Origin: Neorhizobium sp. NCHU2750
GTDB lineage: Bacteria; Pseudomonadota; Alphaproteobacteria; Rhizobiales; Rhizobiaceae
Direction of reading: 5' to 3'
Length of the DNA stretch: 64,000 nucleotides
Assembly (NCBI RefSeq): GCF_003597675.1
Contig: NZ_CP030827.1
Span: forward strand, 1,054,001-1,118,000
Shown here piece after piece: positions 17,270 to 27,220 of this stretch (positions are counted from its first letter, which is position 1; each line of letters starts with the position of its first letter). The notes beneath the pieces are model-generated. The model had not been told where the DNA came from and searched no databases. It was given only the letters and a program-made list of their open reading frames with translations. A program made the position numbers and the translations under genes.

Positions 17270-18439
17270 ATGTGGCTCGGCAATTTCACCCTCGTTTTGC
17301 CGGACCAGACCGTCGAGGGTGGATCGGTGAGGATCGAGGACGGAGCGATTGCCGAGATCCGCGATGAGCCGGTCGCCGATGCCGTCATCGACGGCGGTGG
17401 CCGCTATCTCATGCCGGGCTTCGTCGACCTGCATGGCGACATGATCGAGCGCGAGATTTCCCCGCGCCCCAAGGCTGACATGCCGATCGATTTCGGCATT
17501 CACGAGCTCGACAAGAAGCTTGCCGCCCATGGCGTGACGACCGCCTATGCCGCAGTGTCATTTGCCACCGAAAGCGTCTATGGCAATGTCCGCTCGCTGG
17601 AAACGACCTCGGCCGTCATCGAGGGGATCAACCGCCTGCGTGACGATCTGTTGATCGATCACCGCGTCCATGCCCGCTACGAGATCACCAATGTCGGTGC
17701 GGCGGCAACACTGGAGCGCCTGCTCGAGGCTGGTGAGATCGACATGGTCTCGCTGACGGATCACACGCCGGGCCAGGGCCAGTACAACAATATCGAGGCC
17801 TATGTGCTGAGCATGTCCGAGCGCCGCTCGATCTCGATCGAGACGGCCAAGGAGATGATCGACAGGCGCATCGAGATGCGCAGCAACCCGGATATCGACG
17901 CGCGGCTGAAGGAAATCGTGGCGCTGTCGCAGAAACACGGCCTGTCGCTGGCGTCCCATGACGACGACAGTGTCGAGAAGGTCATCGAGATGTTCGAGCT
18001 CGGCGTCACGATCAGCGAGTTTCCGGTGACGATGGCCGCCGCCGAGGAAGCCATACGCCGCGGCCTCTTCACCCTGATGGGCGCGCCGAATGCGCTGCGC
18101 GGCCAGTCCATGTCGGGAAACCTGAGTGCGCTCGATGCCGCCAGCGCCGGTCTGTTGTCCACCATCGCCGCCGACTATCACCCGGCAGCCTTCGTTCCGG
18201 CCATCTTCAAGCTCGCCGATATCGTGACCATCGGATTGCCCAAGGCCGTGGCCATGGCAACCTCGAATGCCGCCCGTGCGGCAGGTCTCACCGACCGTGG
18301 CGAGATTTCGATCGGCCAGCGCGCCGATCTGGTCGTCATCGAGACCGGCGACGTCGACCGCATCCGCGCCACCTTCCGCGACGGCCGCTTCGTCTACAGC
18401 GACGGCACGCTGCACCCGCTGCAGATCATGGCGGCTTGA
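17270..18439 (+). CDS. phnM: Alpha-D-ribose 1-methylphosphonate 5-triphosphate diphosphatase (PhnM), orphan copy
   Basis: 389 aa. The ATG at 17270 has AGGAG seven bases upstream; the ATG at 17264 would overlap that motif. Amidohydrolase fold with metal ligands in GFVDLHGDMIE, SLTDHTPGQGQ and LASHDDDS, all usual for PhnM. In the C-P lyase pathway PhnM releases pyrophosphate from the triphosphorylated phosphonate nucleoside intermediate. No phnGHIJKL genes are in the window, so this is either a dispersed pathway member or a paralogue with another triphosphate substrate. Confidence 0.9.
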   Translation: MWLGNFTLVLPDQTVEGGSVRIEDGAIAEIRDEPVADAVIDGGGRYLMPGFVDLHGDMIEREISPRPKADMPIDFGIHELDKKLAAHGVTTAYAAVSFATESVYGNVRSLETTSAVIEGINRLRDDLLIDHRVHARYEITNVGAAATLERLLEAGEIDMVSLTDHTPGQGQYNNIEAYVLSMSERRSISIETAKEMIDRRIEMRSNPDIDARLKEIVALSQKHGLSLASHDDDSVEKVIEMFELGVTISEFPVTMAAAEEAIRRGLFTLMGAPNALRGQSMSGNLSALDAASAGLLSTIAADYHPAAFVPAIFKLADIVTIGLPKAVAMATSNAARAAGLTDRGEISIGQRADLVVIETGDVDRIRATFRDGRFVYSDGTLHPLQIMAA

Positions 18440-18450
18440 GGGCCAGGTGA

Positions 18451-18969
18451 TCAGTCATCCCAGGACTTCTGGTTTTTCGGCAATCGTCCCGTCGGGTCGA
18501 TAACCTCGACTTTATGCGGCAATTCGGCCGACCATTGCCAGAGCACGACATTGCGGACCGACGGCTCTGCCCTATGCGCGAACGAGGGCACGAGAATGCC
18601 GGCATGAGACTTGGACAGTTGGTCGTAGATTGTCCACGAGAGGGGGCGCTCGCCGTCCGCGATGGCACTTGCCCATGCGCAGGACATGGTGCTGAGTGTA
18701 ATGCCAAGCTCCTGCCTGACATTGTCATCGGCAAGATCGGCGATCCCGCCGCAATCGACATCGTAGGAGCAGATCGTCAGTGGGTGGATCTTATGCCCGA
18801 AACCCTGGCTTGCCTCGGTGATCGCTCCTTCGATCGATGTGGAAAGATAGAGAGCCGGCACACCTTTGGGATTGAAACGGGCACCGCGGATTGCCGCGCC
18901 ATCCCCCGAAACCGGGCTGATCGCCCAGCGCGGATCATGGGCGCGATAGCAGACGCCCTGAAATCTCAA
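18451..18969 (-). CDS. RES-domain toxin
   Basis: 172 aa using a TTG start at 18969, which overlaps the antitoxin stop in a TTGA tetranucleotide. Family alignment supports this start: the protein then begins MRFQGVCYRAHDPRW, the normal RES N-terminus, whereas extending to the next ATG would add over 45 residues from inside the antitoxin gene. RES toxins degrade or modify NAD(+). The conserved Arg/Tyr (YRAHDPRW), GARFNPKG and YLSTS motifs are visible. Its stop lies 11 bp from the convergent phnM stop. Confidence 0.9.
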   Translation of the reverse strand: MRFQGVCYRAHDPRWAISPVSGDGAAIRGARFNPKGVPALYLSTSIEGAITEASQGFGHKIHPLTICSYDVDCGGIADLADDNVRQELGITLSTMSCAWASAIADGERPLSWTIYDQLSKSHAGILVPSFAHRAEPSVRNVVLWQWSAELPHKVEVIDPTGRLPKNQKSWDD

Positions 18970-19328
18970 GCGAAGCCGCCAAGTGCCAGATGATCGAGAT
19001 AATCCCGTACGGCAGCGGCCTTGCCGCTCTTGACCAGGCTTTCCGCTGTCCGGCCGCCAAAAGCCGGCAGCGGTTCGGCACGGTACCATGCGAGCGCTTG
19101 CCGTTCGCTTCCGGCCCAATCAGTCACGCGATGAATGATCTCGGCCATCTCGCCGATGCGCGCAACGACGGCCGGAGCCTGTGCCCGTTCTTTTCGCTGC
19201 AAGCTGTTGGCCGATAGGCCTGCGGTTTCGGCAAGCTCGCGCTTGGATACCCCAAGACGGAGCGAGACCGCATCGATATCCATCGACGGCATTTCCGTGA
19301 CGCTGCGTGCTGTGGCATGCTTGTTCAT
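18966..19328 (-). CDS. Xre/MbcA/ParS-type antitoxin of the RES toxin
   Basis: 120 aa. An N-terminal helix-turn-helix (LRLGVSKRELAETAGLSANS) is followed by the DUF2384 toxin-binding domain (DWAGSERQALAWYRAEPLPAFGGRTAESLV). It neutralises the RES toxin and, in known pairs, represses the operon. The four-base overlap with the toxin gene implies coupled translation with the antitoxin first. An 11-bp-arm palindrome lies directly upstream, as expected for autoregulation. Confidence 0.9.
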   Translation of the reverse strand: MNKHATARSVTEMPSMDIDAVSLRLGVSKRELAETAGLSANSLQRKERAQAPAVVARIGEMAEIIHRVTDWAGSERQALAWYRAEPLPAFGGRTAESLVKSGKAAAVRDYLDHLALGGFA

Positions 19329-19338
19329 GATGGCAGCC

Positions 19339-19391
19339 TTTTTGTACGCCTTATGCGTACAAAAATACGCGCCACGCGTAACCTTGTCGAG
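19339..19391 (-). promoter_or_regulatory. Promoter and two tandem palindromic operators of the RES/Xre operon
   Basis: Palindrome 1: TTTTTGTACGC (19339-19349), spacer CTTAT, GCGTACAAAAA (19355-19365), perfect over 11 bp. Palindrome 2, directly adjacent: TACGCG (19366-19371), CCA, CGCGTA (19375-19380). Reading leftward, CTCGAC (19391-19386) and TATTTT (19367-19362), 18 bp apart, resemble an alphaproteobacterial -35/-10 pair. Both palindromes therefore cover the -10 box and spacer, the right place for repression. Confidence 0.7.
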
Positions 19392-19407
19392 TCAGTCACG
19401 CTGTGTT

Positions 19408-20067
19408 TTAGAGCGCCGGCGAAATGAGCTTGGCGTCATCCTTTGACAGAAGGCCGGAAAACTCTGCCCGTCCATCCACCATCCTCACCTTACCCTCGGA
19501 AAGCAGCGCAAGCGCCAGCGGATAGAGCTTGTGCTCGACGGTCAGCACCCGGCCAGCCAGCGTGTCGGCCGTATCGCCGGCAATCACCGGCACGGCCGCC
19601 TGTGCCACGATCGGTCCTTCATCCATGCCTTCGGTGACGAAATGCACGGTGCAGCCGGCGATTTTCATTCCGGCATCGATAGCGCGCTGATGCGTGTGCA
19701 GGCCGGGGAAAAGCGGCAACAGGGAAGGGTGGATGTTGAGGATGCGGCCCTCATAGGGGCGGATGAAATCGCCCGATATCAGCCGCATGTAGCCGGCAAG
19801 GCAGATGATGTCCGGCTTCAGGTCCGCGAGTGCGGCAAGGATCGCTGCCTCATGCGCCACCTTGTCGGCATAGGCCTTGCGCTCGAAGACAAAGGTCCTG
19901 ATGCCACGGGCTTCCGCTTTGGCGAGCCCGCCAGCGGTCGGCTTGTCGGAAATGACGGCGACGATTTCGGCCGGAAAATCTTCGACGGCGCACGCATCGG
20001 CCAGTGACACCATGTTGGAGCCGCCGCCGGAAATGAAGACGACGAGGCGCTTCCTGGCCGAGTCCAT
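19408..20067 (-). CDS. purN: Phosphoribosylglycinamide formyltransferase
   Basis: 219 aa. It transfers a formyl group from 10-formyl-THF to GAR in purine synthesis. Motifs: the phosphate-binding FISGGGSNM loop at the N-terminus, the catalytic NIHPSLLP (Asn/His) and HFVTEGMDEGPIV (Asp). It starts 18 bp after the purM stop and is surely its operon partner. Confidence 0.97.
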   Translation of the reverse strand: MDSARKRLVVFISGGGSNMVSLADACAVEDFPAEIVAVISDKPTAGGLAKAEARGIRTFVFERKAYADKVAHEAAILAALADLKPDIICLAGYMRLISGDFIRPYEGRILNIHPSLLPLFPGLHTHQRAIDAGMKIAGCTVHFVTEGMDEGPIVAQAAVPVIAGDTADTLAGRVLTVEHKLYPLALALLSEGKVRMVDGRAEFSGLLSKDDAKLISPAL

Positions 20068-20085
20068 GATCTCACCCTTCGCGAA

Positions 20086-21159
20086 TTACAGGCCGAGCGT
20101 GCCCTTGTAGATGACGCCGGCGCCGCCCTCGGCGCGCTCGACCATGCGGCCGAGCTGCACCACGGTTTCGCCTTCGGCCGAAAGCACCTCGGTGACCGCC
20201 TTGGCATTCTCTTCAGCCACGACGACGATCATACCGACGCCGCAGTTGAAGGTGCGCAGCATTTCCTTCGGCTCGACGCCGCCGGTCTTCGCCAGCCACG
20301 AAAACACGGCCGGGACCGGGATATTGCCAAGTTCGATCTCGGCAGCGAGATGCTTCGGCAGGACGCGCGGGATATTTTCCGGGAAACCGCCGCCGGTAAT
20401 GTGGGCAAGTGCCTTCAGCGCATGCGTCTCGCGGATCGCCTTCAAAAGCGGTTTCACATAGATGCGGGTCGGGGTCAGCAGAGCCTCGCCGAGCTTTTTA
20501 TCCTCGGCGAACGGGGCAGGGGCGTCCCAGGAAAGGCCGGAAAGCGAGACGATCTTGCGCACCAGCGAGAAACCGTTGGAATGCACGCCGGACGAGGTGA
20601 GGCCGAGAATGACGTCTCCGGAAGCGATGTCGCCGGCCGGCAGCAGCTGGCCGCGTTCGGCAGCGCCGACGGCAAAGCCGGCAAGGTCATAATCGCCGTC
20701 GGAATACATGCCCGGCATTTCCGCCGTTTCGCCGCCGATCAGCGCGCAGCCGGATTCGACGCAGCCCGCCGCAATGCCTTTGACGATCGCTGCACCCTGG
20801 TCGGGATCGAGCTTGCCGGTGGCGTAATAGTCTAGGAACAGAAGCGGTTCGGCGCCCTGCACGACGAGATCGTTGACGCACATGGCGACGAGGTCGATGC
20901 CGACCGTGTCGTGGAAATCGGCGTCAATGGCGATCTTCAGCTTGGTGCCGACGCCGTCATTGGCGGCAACCAGGATCGGGTCGTTGAAACCGGCAGCCTT
21001 GAGGTCGAACAGGCCGCCGAAGCCGCCGATTTCGCCATCGGCGCCGGGACGCCGGGTGGAACGAACCGCCGGCTTGATCTTCTCGACCATCAGGTTGCCC
21101 GCATCGATATCGACGCCTGCATCGCTATAGGTGAGACCGTTCTTGCCTGCCTCGCTCAT
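20086..21159 (-). CDS. purM: Phosphoribosylformylglycinamidine cyclo-ligase (AIR synthetase)
   Basis: 357 aa from the ATG at 21159, which is preceded by GGAGATGGAAT; an ATG at 21183 lacks a site. ATP-dependent closure of FGAM to AIR. The sequence begins with the usual [14 protein letters not shown] and shows [16 protein letters not shown] and [13 protein letters not shown], all PurM signatures. Divergent from the AI-2E family permease, first gene of the purM-purN operon. Confidence 0.97.
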   Translation of the reverse strand: MSEAGKNGLTYSDAGVDIDAGNLMVEKIKPAVRSTRRPGADGEIGGFGGLFDLKAAGFNDPILVAANDGVGTKLKIAIDADFHDTVGIDLVAMCVNDLVVQGAEPLLFLDYYATGKLDPDQGAAIVKGIAAGCVESGCALIGGETAEMPGMYSDGDYDLAGFAVGAAERGQLLPAGDIASGDVILGLTSSGVHSNGFSLVRKIVSLSGLSWDAPAPFAEDKKLGEALLTPTRIYVKPLLKAIRETHALKALAHITGGGFPENIPRVLPKHLAAEIELGNIPVPAVFSWLAKTGGVEPKEMLRTFNCGVGMIVVVAEENAKAVTEVLSAEGETVVQLGRMVERAEGGAGVIYKGTLGL

Positions 21160-21380
21160 ATTCCATCTCCAGTCCGGACCCAAAGGGAACTATAAGCTGC
21201 CGCCAATTGCACGATGCGCCCGGATATGCAAGCGTTTCGGCCATGTTTTGACGGCATTTCACAGGCATGACCATAAGCCTGACATGTAACCTGAGGCCGC
21301 GCTTGACCTCGCAGGCCAAGCCCCTCATATGCCACAGTAAAGCGCAATCCGTCGACAAACGATCCGATCAAGGAGCAGAC

Positions 21381-22562
21381 ATGCCATACCACGTCAGTGG
21401 CGCAAGCCTGAAGCGCCACATCCTGTTCTGGATCGGCGTCCTTGTCGGCTTCATCCTGTTCCTGTGGTTCTTTTCGTCCATCCTTCTGCCCTTCGTGGCA
21501 GGCATGGCGCTCGCCTATTTCCTCGATCCGGTGGCGGACTGGCTGGAGCGCCGGGGCTTGAGCCGCACCATGGCGACGGTCGTCATCCTCGTCTGCTTCG
21601 TCACCATCTTCGCGCTCGCCCTGATGCTGGTCATCCCGATCATCATCAGCCAGTTCACCCAGTTTGCCGCTGCCGTCCCCGGTTATATCACCGAATTGCA
21701 GCAGATCATCTCCAGCCCGCAGAATTCCTTCCTGCCGCCCTGGGTGTCGAGCCAGATCGAGACCGTGAAGGAGAATTTCTCCCAGGTCCTGAGCCAGGGC
21801 GCTGGATTCATCGGCTCGCTGCTGGCGCAGATCTGGAATTCCGGCAAGGCGATCGTCGACGTCATGTCGCTTCTGGTCGTCACCCCGGTCGTCGCCTTCT
21901 ACATCCTGCTCGACTGGGACCGCATGGTCGCCCAGGTCGATAGCTGGATCCCGCGCGACCAGGTCGTGGTGGTCCGCCAGATCGCCCGCGAGATGGATCA
22001 GTCGGTGGCAGGCTTCATTCGCGGCCAGGGCTCGCTCTGCCTGATCCTCGGCATCTATTACGCGGTCGGTCTGTCGCTGGTGGGCCTGAATTTCGGCCTG
22101 CTGATCGGCTTCGTTGCCGGCATGATCTCCTTCATCCCCTATATCGGCTCGCTGCTTGGCCTGGTGATGGCGATCGGCGTGGCGGTCGTGCAGTTCTGGC
22201 CGGATTATCCCTGGATCATCGCTGCCGCCTGCGTGTTCTTCACCGGCCAGTTCCTCGAAGGCAATGTGCTTCAGCCGAAACTGGTCGGTCAGAGCGTCGG
22301 CCTTCATCCGGTCTGGCTGATGTTTGCGCTGTTTGCCTTCGGCGCCCTGTTCGGCTTCGTCGGCCTTTTGATGGCCGTTCCGGCGGCTGCGGTGGTTGGC
22401 GTGCTTGTCCGCTTCGCCCTGAAGCGGTATCTTGACAGCGACATCTATTATGGACGATCCGCCGATCTCCCCTGGGAAGAAGCGCCGCCGCATGTGGTCG
22501 AGCATCACACGGCCGACGCGGCAGCTCCCGCCCGCGAGATCGAAGGCCCGAAGAACAGCTGA
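21381..22562 (+). CDS. AI-2E family (PerM-like) inner-membrane transporter
   Basis: 393 aa. The ATG at 21381 follows AAGGAGCAGAC, a strong Shine-Dalgarno; the longer open frame is not supported. About eight hydrophobic segments in the AI-2E exporter pattern, with the family LLIGFVAGMISFIPYIGSLLG segment around residue 240 and the FLEGNVLQPKLVG loop. Members include putative permeases and exporters of unknown substrate. The next gene hdaA starts 7 bp after its stop, so co-transcription is very likely, an arrangement common in rhizobia and other alphaproteobacteria. Confidence 0.9.
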   Translation: MPYHVSGASLKRHILFWIGVLVGFILFLWFFSSILLPFVAGMALAYFLDPVADWLERRGLSRTMATVVILVCFVTIFALALMLVIPIIISQFTQFAAAVPGYITELQQIISSPQNSFLPPWVSSQIETVKENFSQVLSQGAGFIGSLLAQIWNSGKAIVDVMSLLVVTPVVAFYILLDWDRMVAQVDSWIPRDQVVVVRQIAREMDQSVAGFIRGQGSLCLILGIYYAVGLSLVGLNFGLLIGFVAGMISFIPYIGSLLGLVMAIGVAVVQFWPDYPWIIAAACVFFTGQFLEGNVLQPKLVGQSVGLHPVWLMFALFAFGALFGFVGLLMAVPAAAVVGVLVRFALKRYLDSDIYYGRSADLPWEEAPPHVVEHHTADAAAPAREIEGPKNS

Positions 22563-22568
22563 ACGTTG

Positions 22569-23297
22569 ATGACCGAGACGAAAGACCGCCCGGCAGGCAA
22601 GGGCGAACAACTGCCTTTGCAATTTTCCCATGCGACCGCACGTGGCCGCGACGACCTGCTCGTCTCGGAGCGGCTTGCCGCTGCGGTTTCGCTCGTCGAT
22701 GAATGGCCGAACTGGCCGTCGCCCGTCGTCGTGCTGGCCGGTCCGGTCGGATCCGGGAAATCCCATCTCGCCCATATCTGGCGCGAGCATTCCGCGGCCG
22801 TCGAGATCCACCCGACGGCAGGCTCGAATGCATCGCAGGTCGCAGCATCCGGTCCCGTCCTGTTCGAGGATGCCGATCGCCGCGGTTTCGACGACACCGA
22901 GCTTTTCCACGTCATCAACGCCGTGCGCCAGCATGGCCACACGCTGCTTCTCACCTCGCGGCTCTGGCCGATCTCCTGGCCGGTCGAGCTGCCGGATCTG
23001 AAGTCGCGGCTGAAGGCCGCGACGGTGGTGGAAATCGGAGAGCCGGACGAGGATTTGCTGGCCCAGGTCATCATCAAGCTTTTTGCCGATCGTCAGCTTA
23101 ACATTGATGACAAACTGGTGGGCTATATCGTCACCCGGATGGAACGGTCGCTGGAAGCTGCCCAGCGCGTCGTCGACCAGCTGGACCGACTGGCGCTTGC
23201 CCGTGGAACCCGCATCAACCGCGCACTCGCGGCCGAAGTGCTGGAAAACTATGGTCAGGCGGATAGTCGTGCAGATGGCGGCGACGACGGCAGTTGA
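22569..23297 (+). CDS. hdaA: DnaA regulatory inactivator homologue HdaA
   Basis: 242 aa. The beta-clamp-binding motif QLPLQF lies near residue 14 and a DnaA-like AAA+ domain follows with Walker A GPVGSGKSH (near residue 58). Hda/HdaA binds the sliding clamp and stimulates ATP hydrolysis by DnaA, so it prevents over-initiation. The Walker B position reads LFEDADRRG. Start: ATG at 22569, one codon after an in-frame TTG. Co-transcribed with the upstream permease; ppk follows after 64 bp. Confidence 0.92.
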   Translation: MTETKDRPAGKGEQLPLQFSHATARGRDDLLVSERLAAAVSLVDEWPNWPSPVVVLAGPVGSGKSHLAHIWREHSAAVEIHPTAGSNASQVAASGPVLFEDADRRGFDDTELFHVINAVRQHGHTLLLTSRLWPISWPVELPDLKSRLKAATVVEIGEPDEDLLAQVIIKLFADRQLNIDDKLVGYIVTRMERSLEAAQRVVDQLDRLALARGTRINRALAAEVLENYGQADSRADGGDDGS

Positions 23298-23361
23298 CTG
23301 TCACAGTTCCGTCGTCAAAACGTTATACCGCCGAGAGGCTTGAAGGTAAGAGGACGGAGCC

Positions 23362-25572
23362 ATGGACCAGATCGCCGAACCGCAGGAAATCAAGGACGTC
23401 AAGGAAGTCAGGGAAGTCGAGGCGGTGCCCAGCTTCGAGGAGCAGCTGTCGAGTTCGGACCGCTTCATCAACCGAGAATTTTCCTGGCTGCAGTTCAATC
23501 GGCGCGTTCTGGAAGAAACGCTGAATACGGCTCATCCTCTTCTTGAGCGGGTTCGCTTCCTGTCGATCTCGGCCGCCAACCTCGATGAATTTTTCATGGT
23601 CCGCGTCGCCGGCCTCGAAGGCCAGGTCCGTCAGGGCATCGTCATCCGCAGCCCCGACGGCAAGACGCCGGCCGAACAGCTCGATTCAATCCTTCAGGAA
23701 ATCGACAACCTGCAGATGGAGCAGCAGGCTTCGCTCGCCGTCCTGCAGCAATATCTGGCGCAGGAAGACATCCTCATCGTTCGCCCGAATGCTCTGTCCG
23801 CCGAAGACAAGGCGTGGCTCGCGACCGATTTCGAAGAGGATCTCTTTCCGGTTCTGACGCCGCTTGCGATCGATCCGGCGCACCCGTTCCCCTTCATCCC
23901 CAATCTCGGTTTCTCCATGGGCCTGCAGCTTCACAGCCTGCACGGCAAGGAGCCGATGACCGGCCTGCTTCGCCTGCCCACGACGCTCGACCGTTTCGTT
24001 CGCCTGCCGGATGAGGGCACGACGATCCGCTACATCACGCTCGAAGACGTGGTCGGCATGTTCACCGACCGGCTTTTCCCCGGCTACGAGGTCAAGGGTG
24101 CCGGCACGTTCCGCATCATCCGCGACAGCGATCTTGAAGTCGAGGAAGAAGCCGAAGATCTGGTGCGCTTCTTCGAGACGGCATTGAAGCGCCGCCGCCG
24201 CGGCAAGGTCATCCGCATCGAGACGGACAGTGAAATGCCGGCATCGCTGCGCCAGTTCGTGGTGCAGGAGCTCGGCGTGCCGGATAACCGCGTTGCGGTT
24301 CTGCCCGGCCTGCTCGCCTTGAACACCATGTCGGAAATCACCAAGGCGCCGCGCGAGGACCTGCGGTTTGAAAGCTACAATGCGCGATTTCCGGAGCGCG
24401 TTCGCGACCATGCTGGCGATTGCCTTGCTGCCATCCGCGAAAAGGACATGGTGGTCCACCATCCGTATGAGAGCTTCGACGTGGTTGTGCAGTTCCTCCT
24501 GCAGGCCGCCCGCGATCCCGACGTGCTTGCCATCAAGCAGACCCTCTACAGAACCTCCAACGACAGTCCGATCGTCCGGGCGCTGATCGACGCGGCCGAA
24601 GCCGGCAAGTCGGTGACGGCGCTGGTCGAGCTCAAGGCCCGTTTCGACGAAGAGGCGAACATCCGCTGGGCACGCGACCTCGAGCGCGCCGGCGTGCAGG
24701 TCGTGTTCGGCTTCATCGAACTGAAGACCCATGCCAAGATGTCGATGGTCGTGCGCCGTGAAGACGGCAAACTTCGCACCTATTGCCACCTCGGCACCGG
24801 CAACTACCACCCGATCACCGCCAAGATCTATACCGACCTGTCCTTCTTCACCTGCAATCCGAAGATCGCCCATGACATGGCGAATATCTTCAACTTCATC
24901 ACCGGTTACGGCGAGCCGAAGGAAAGCATGAAGCTGGCGGTTTCGCCCTATACGCTGCGCCCGCGCATCCTGCGCCATATCGAGGAGGAGATCGCCCATG
25001 CCAAGGCCGGTCGTCCAGCCGCGATCTGGATGAAGATGAACTCGCTCGTCGATCCGGAAATCATCGATGCGCTCTATCGCGCAAGCCATGCCGGCGTCGA
25101 GATCGATCTCGTCGTGCGTGGCATCTGCTGCCTGCGTCCGCAGGTGAAGGGGCTTTCCGACAAGATCCGCGTCAAGTCGATCGTCGGCCGCTTCCTCGAA
25201 CACAGCCGCATCTTCTGCTTCGGCAACGGTCAGGGCCTGCCGTCCGACAAGGCGCTCGTCTATATCGGCTCGGCGGACATGATGCCGCGCAATCTCGATC
25301 GCCGCGTCGAGACCCTGGTGCCGCTGCTCAACCCAACGGTGCATGAACAGGTTCTATCACAGATTATGCTGGGCAATCTGATTGACAACCAGCAGAGCTA
25401 CGAGATACTGCCCGACGGAACGTCAAGGCGCATGGAGGTGCGGCAGGGTGAGGAGCCTTTCAACGCCCAGCACTACTTCATGACCAACCCCAGCCTGTCC
25501 GGCCGCGGGGAAGCCTTGAAGTCAAGTGCACCGAAACTGATTGCCGGGGTTATGTCCGGTCGTAAGAAATAG
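23362..25572 (+). CDS. ppk: Polyphosphate kinase 1
   Basis: 736 aa, a little longer than average owing to a charged N-terminal extension. It reversibly makes polyphosphate from ATP. The N domain begins with [16 protein letters not shown] and the phospholipase-D-like catalytic domains contain HLGTGNYH at residues 476-483; His476 is the likely phosphorylated residue. Immediately followed (5 bp) by ppx, the enzyme that degrades polyphosphate. Confidence 0.97.
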   Translation: MDQIAEPQEIKDVKEVREVEAVPSFEEQLSSSDRFINREFSWLQFNRRVLEETLNTAHPLLERVRFLSISAANLDEFFMVRVAGLEGQVRQGIVIRSPDGKTPAEQLDSILQEIDNLQMEQQASLAVLQQYLAQEDILIVRPNALSAEDKAWLATDFEEDLFPVLTPLAIDPAHPFPFIPNLGFSMGLQLHSLHGKEPMTGLLRLPTTLDRFVRLPDEGTTIRYITLEDVVGMFTDRLFPGYEVKGAGTFRIIRDSDLEVEEEAEDLVRFFETALKRRRRGKVIRIETDSEMPASLRQFVVQELGVPDNRVAVLPGLLALNTMSEITKAPREDLRFESYNARFPERVRDHAGDCLAAIREKDMVVHHPYESFDVVVQFLLQAARDPDVLAIKQTLYRTSNDSPIVRALIDAAEAGKSVTALVELKARFDEEANIRWARDLERAGVQVVFGFIELKTHAKMSMVVRREDGKLRTYCHLGTGNYHPITAKIYTDLSFFTCNPKIAHDMANIFNFITGYGEPKESMKLAVSPYTLRPRILRHIEEEIAHAKAGRPAAIWMKMNSLVDPEIIDALYRASHAGVEIDLVVRGICCLRPQVKGLSDKIRVKSIVGRFLEHSRIFCFGNGQGLPSDKALVYIGSADMMPRNLDRRVETLVPLLNPTVHEQVLSQIMLGNLIDNQQSYEILPDGTSRRMEVRQGEEPFNAQHYFMTNPSLSGRGEALKSSAPKLIAGVMSGRKK

Positions 25573-25577
25573 GCAGT

Positions 25578-27098
25578 ATGGTACGTTCTGAAGCTCAGGG
25601 GCGGCTCCAGGGAATCGCCCCTGTGACCGTTATCGACATCGGCTCGAACTCGGTTCGCGTGGTCATCTACGAAGGTCTGACGCGTGCCCCGACGGTTCTC
25701 TTCAATGAAAAGGTATTGTGTGGCCTCGGCAAGGGGCTCGGCGCCAACGGCCGGATGGACGACGAAGGCGTCGCCCGTGCGCTGGCTGCCCTGAGGCGCT
25801 TCAAGGCGTTGTCCGACCAGGCACAGGCCACCGATATCTACGTTCTGGCAACCGCTGCCGCCCGCGAGGCGAGCAACGGCCCGGATTTCATCCGAAGTGC
25901 CGAGGAAATCCTCGGGCAGAAGATTTCGGTCCTTTCCGGCGAGGAAGAGGCGAAATACTCCGCTCTCGGCGTGATCAGCGGCTTCCATGACGTCGACGGC
26001 ATTGCCGGTGACTTGGGCGGTGGATCGCTCGAGCTGATCGACATCAAGGGCCATGAATTCGGCCGCGGCATCACGCTTCCGCTGGGCGGCCTGAGACTGT
26101 CGGAATCCTCCGGCAATTCGCTCGCCAAGGCGCGCAACTTCGCCCGCAAGCAGGTCAACACCGCGCGTTTTCTGGAAAAGGGCGAAGGGCGAACCTTCTA
26201 TGCCGTCGGCGGAACCTGGCGCAACATCGCCAAGCTGCACATGGAGATGATCGACTATCCGCTGCACATGATGCAGGGATATGAGCTGTCGTTTCAGGAC
26301 ATGCAGAAATTCCTTGAAGAGGTGATCGACGCCAAGGATTCGAAGGATGCCGCCTGGCAGGCGGTGTCCAAGAACCGCCGCTCGCTTCTGCCCTATGGCG
26401 CGATTGCCATGCAGGAAGTCCTGAACGTCATGAAGCCGGCCAGGATCACCTTCTCGGCCCAGGGCGTGCGCGAAGGCTATCTCTATTCGCTGCTGCCGGA
26501 CGCGGAGCGCGAGGCCGATCCGCTTCTTGTCGCAGCCGACCATCTTGCCATCCTGCGTGCCCGCTCGCCCGAACACGCCCGCGAACTCGCCGACTGGACC
26601 GGTCGCATGGTGCCCTTCTTCGGCGTGGCCGAGACGGAAGAGGAAAGCCGCTACCGGCAAGCTGCCTGCCTTGTGGCCGATATCAGCTGGCGTGCCCATC
26701 CCGATTACCGCGGTGCCCAGGCGATGAACGTCATCGCCCATTCCTCCTTCGTCGGCATCACCCATCCCGGCCGCGCCTATCTGGCGCTTGCCAATTACTA
26801 CCGCTTCGAGGGCGTCGGCGACAACAACGCCACGGATGCGCTGGCAACGATCGCCACGCCGCGGCTTCTGGAACTCGCCAAGCTGCTCGGTGGCCTGCTG
26901 CGGGTCGTCTACCTGTTCTCCGCCTCCATGCCGGGATTGGTGCACCACCTGACCTTCCGCCAGTCGATGACGCCGGACCTTGATCTCGAATTCGTCGTGC
27001 CGCACGAATACGCCAATTTTGCCGGAGAACGCCTCGATGGCCGCCTGCAGCAACTGGCCAAACTGACCGGCAAGCGACTGGCCTTCAGGTTCGAATAG
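25578..27098 (+). CDS. ppx: Exopolyphosphatase (Ppx/GppA family)
   Basis: 506 aa. ASKHA-type fold with the first phosphate-binding loop VIDIGSNSVRVVIYE near residue 17 and the second GDLGGGSLELI near residue 147, followed by a C-terminal helical HD-like region. Removes terminal phosphates from polyphosphate or hydrolyses pppGpp. Directly downstream of ppk, so synthesis and breakdown are transcribed together. Confidence 0.96.
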   Translation: MVRSEAQGRLQGIAPVTVIDIGSNSVRVVIYEGLTRAPTVLFNEKVLCGLGKGLGANGRMDDEGVARALAALRRFKALSDQAQATDIYVLATAAAREASNGPDFIRSAEEILGQKISVLSGEEEAKYSALGVISGFHDVDGIAGDLGGGSLELIDIKGHEFGRGITLPLGGLRLSESSGNSLAKARNFARKQVNTARFLEKGEGRTFYAVGGTWRNIAKLHMEMIDYPLHMMQGYELSFQDMQKFLEEVIDAKDSKDAAWQAVSKNRRSLLPYGAIAMQEVLNVMKPARITFSAQGVREGYLYSLLPDAEREADPLLVAADHLAILRARSPEHARELADWTGRMVPFFGVAETEEESRYRQAACLVADISWRAHPDYRGAQAMNVIAHSSFVGITHPGRAYLALANYYRFEGVGDNNATDALATIATPRLLELAKLLGGLLRVVYLFSASMPGLVHHLTFRQSMTPDLDLEFVVPHEYANFAGERLDGRLQQLAKLTGKRLAFRFE

Positions 27099-27220
27099 GG
27101 GCGGGCGGCGCCAAAAGGCTCCGCTACCCTTCTATATTCGGCTCTACCAGTCTCGCGAGATTGGCGAGGCATTGCTGCCAGGCGGAATCCGACGCCTTGC
27201 TCTCAGGAAGACGGTGTTCC

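Noticed and set aside
21156..22940. 594-codon minus-strand frame opposite the AI-2E permease and hdaA
   Set aside because: Asp/His/Glu/Arg-rich translation typical of the antisense frame of a membrane protein gene.
23686..25344. 552-codon minus-strand frame opposite ppk
   Set aside because: Shadow of ppk; codon periodicity follows the plus strand.
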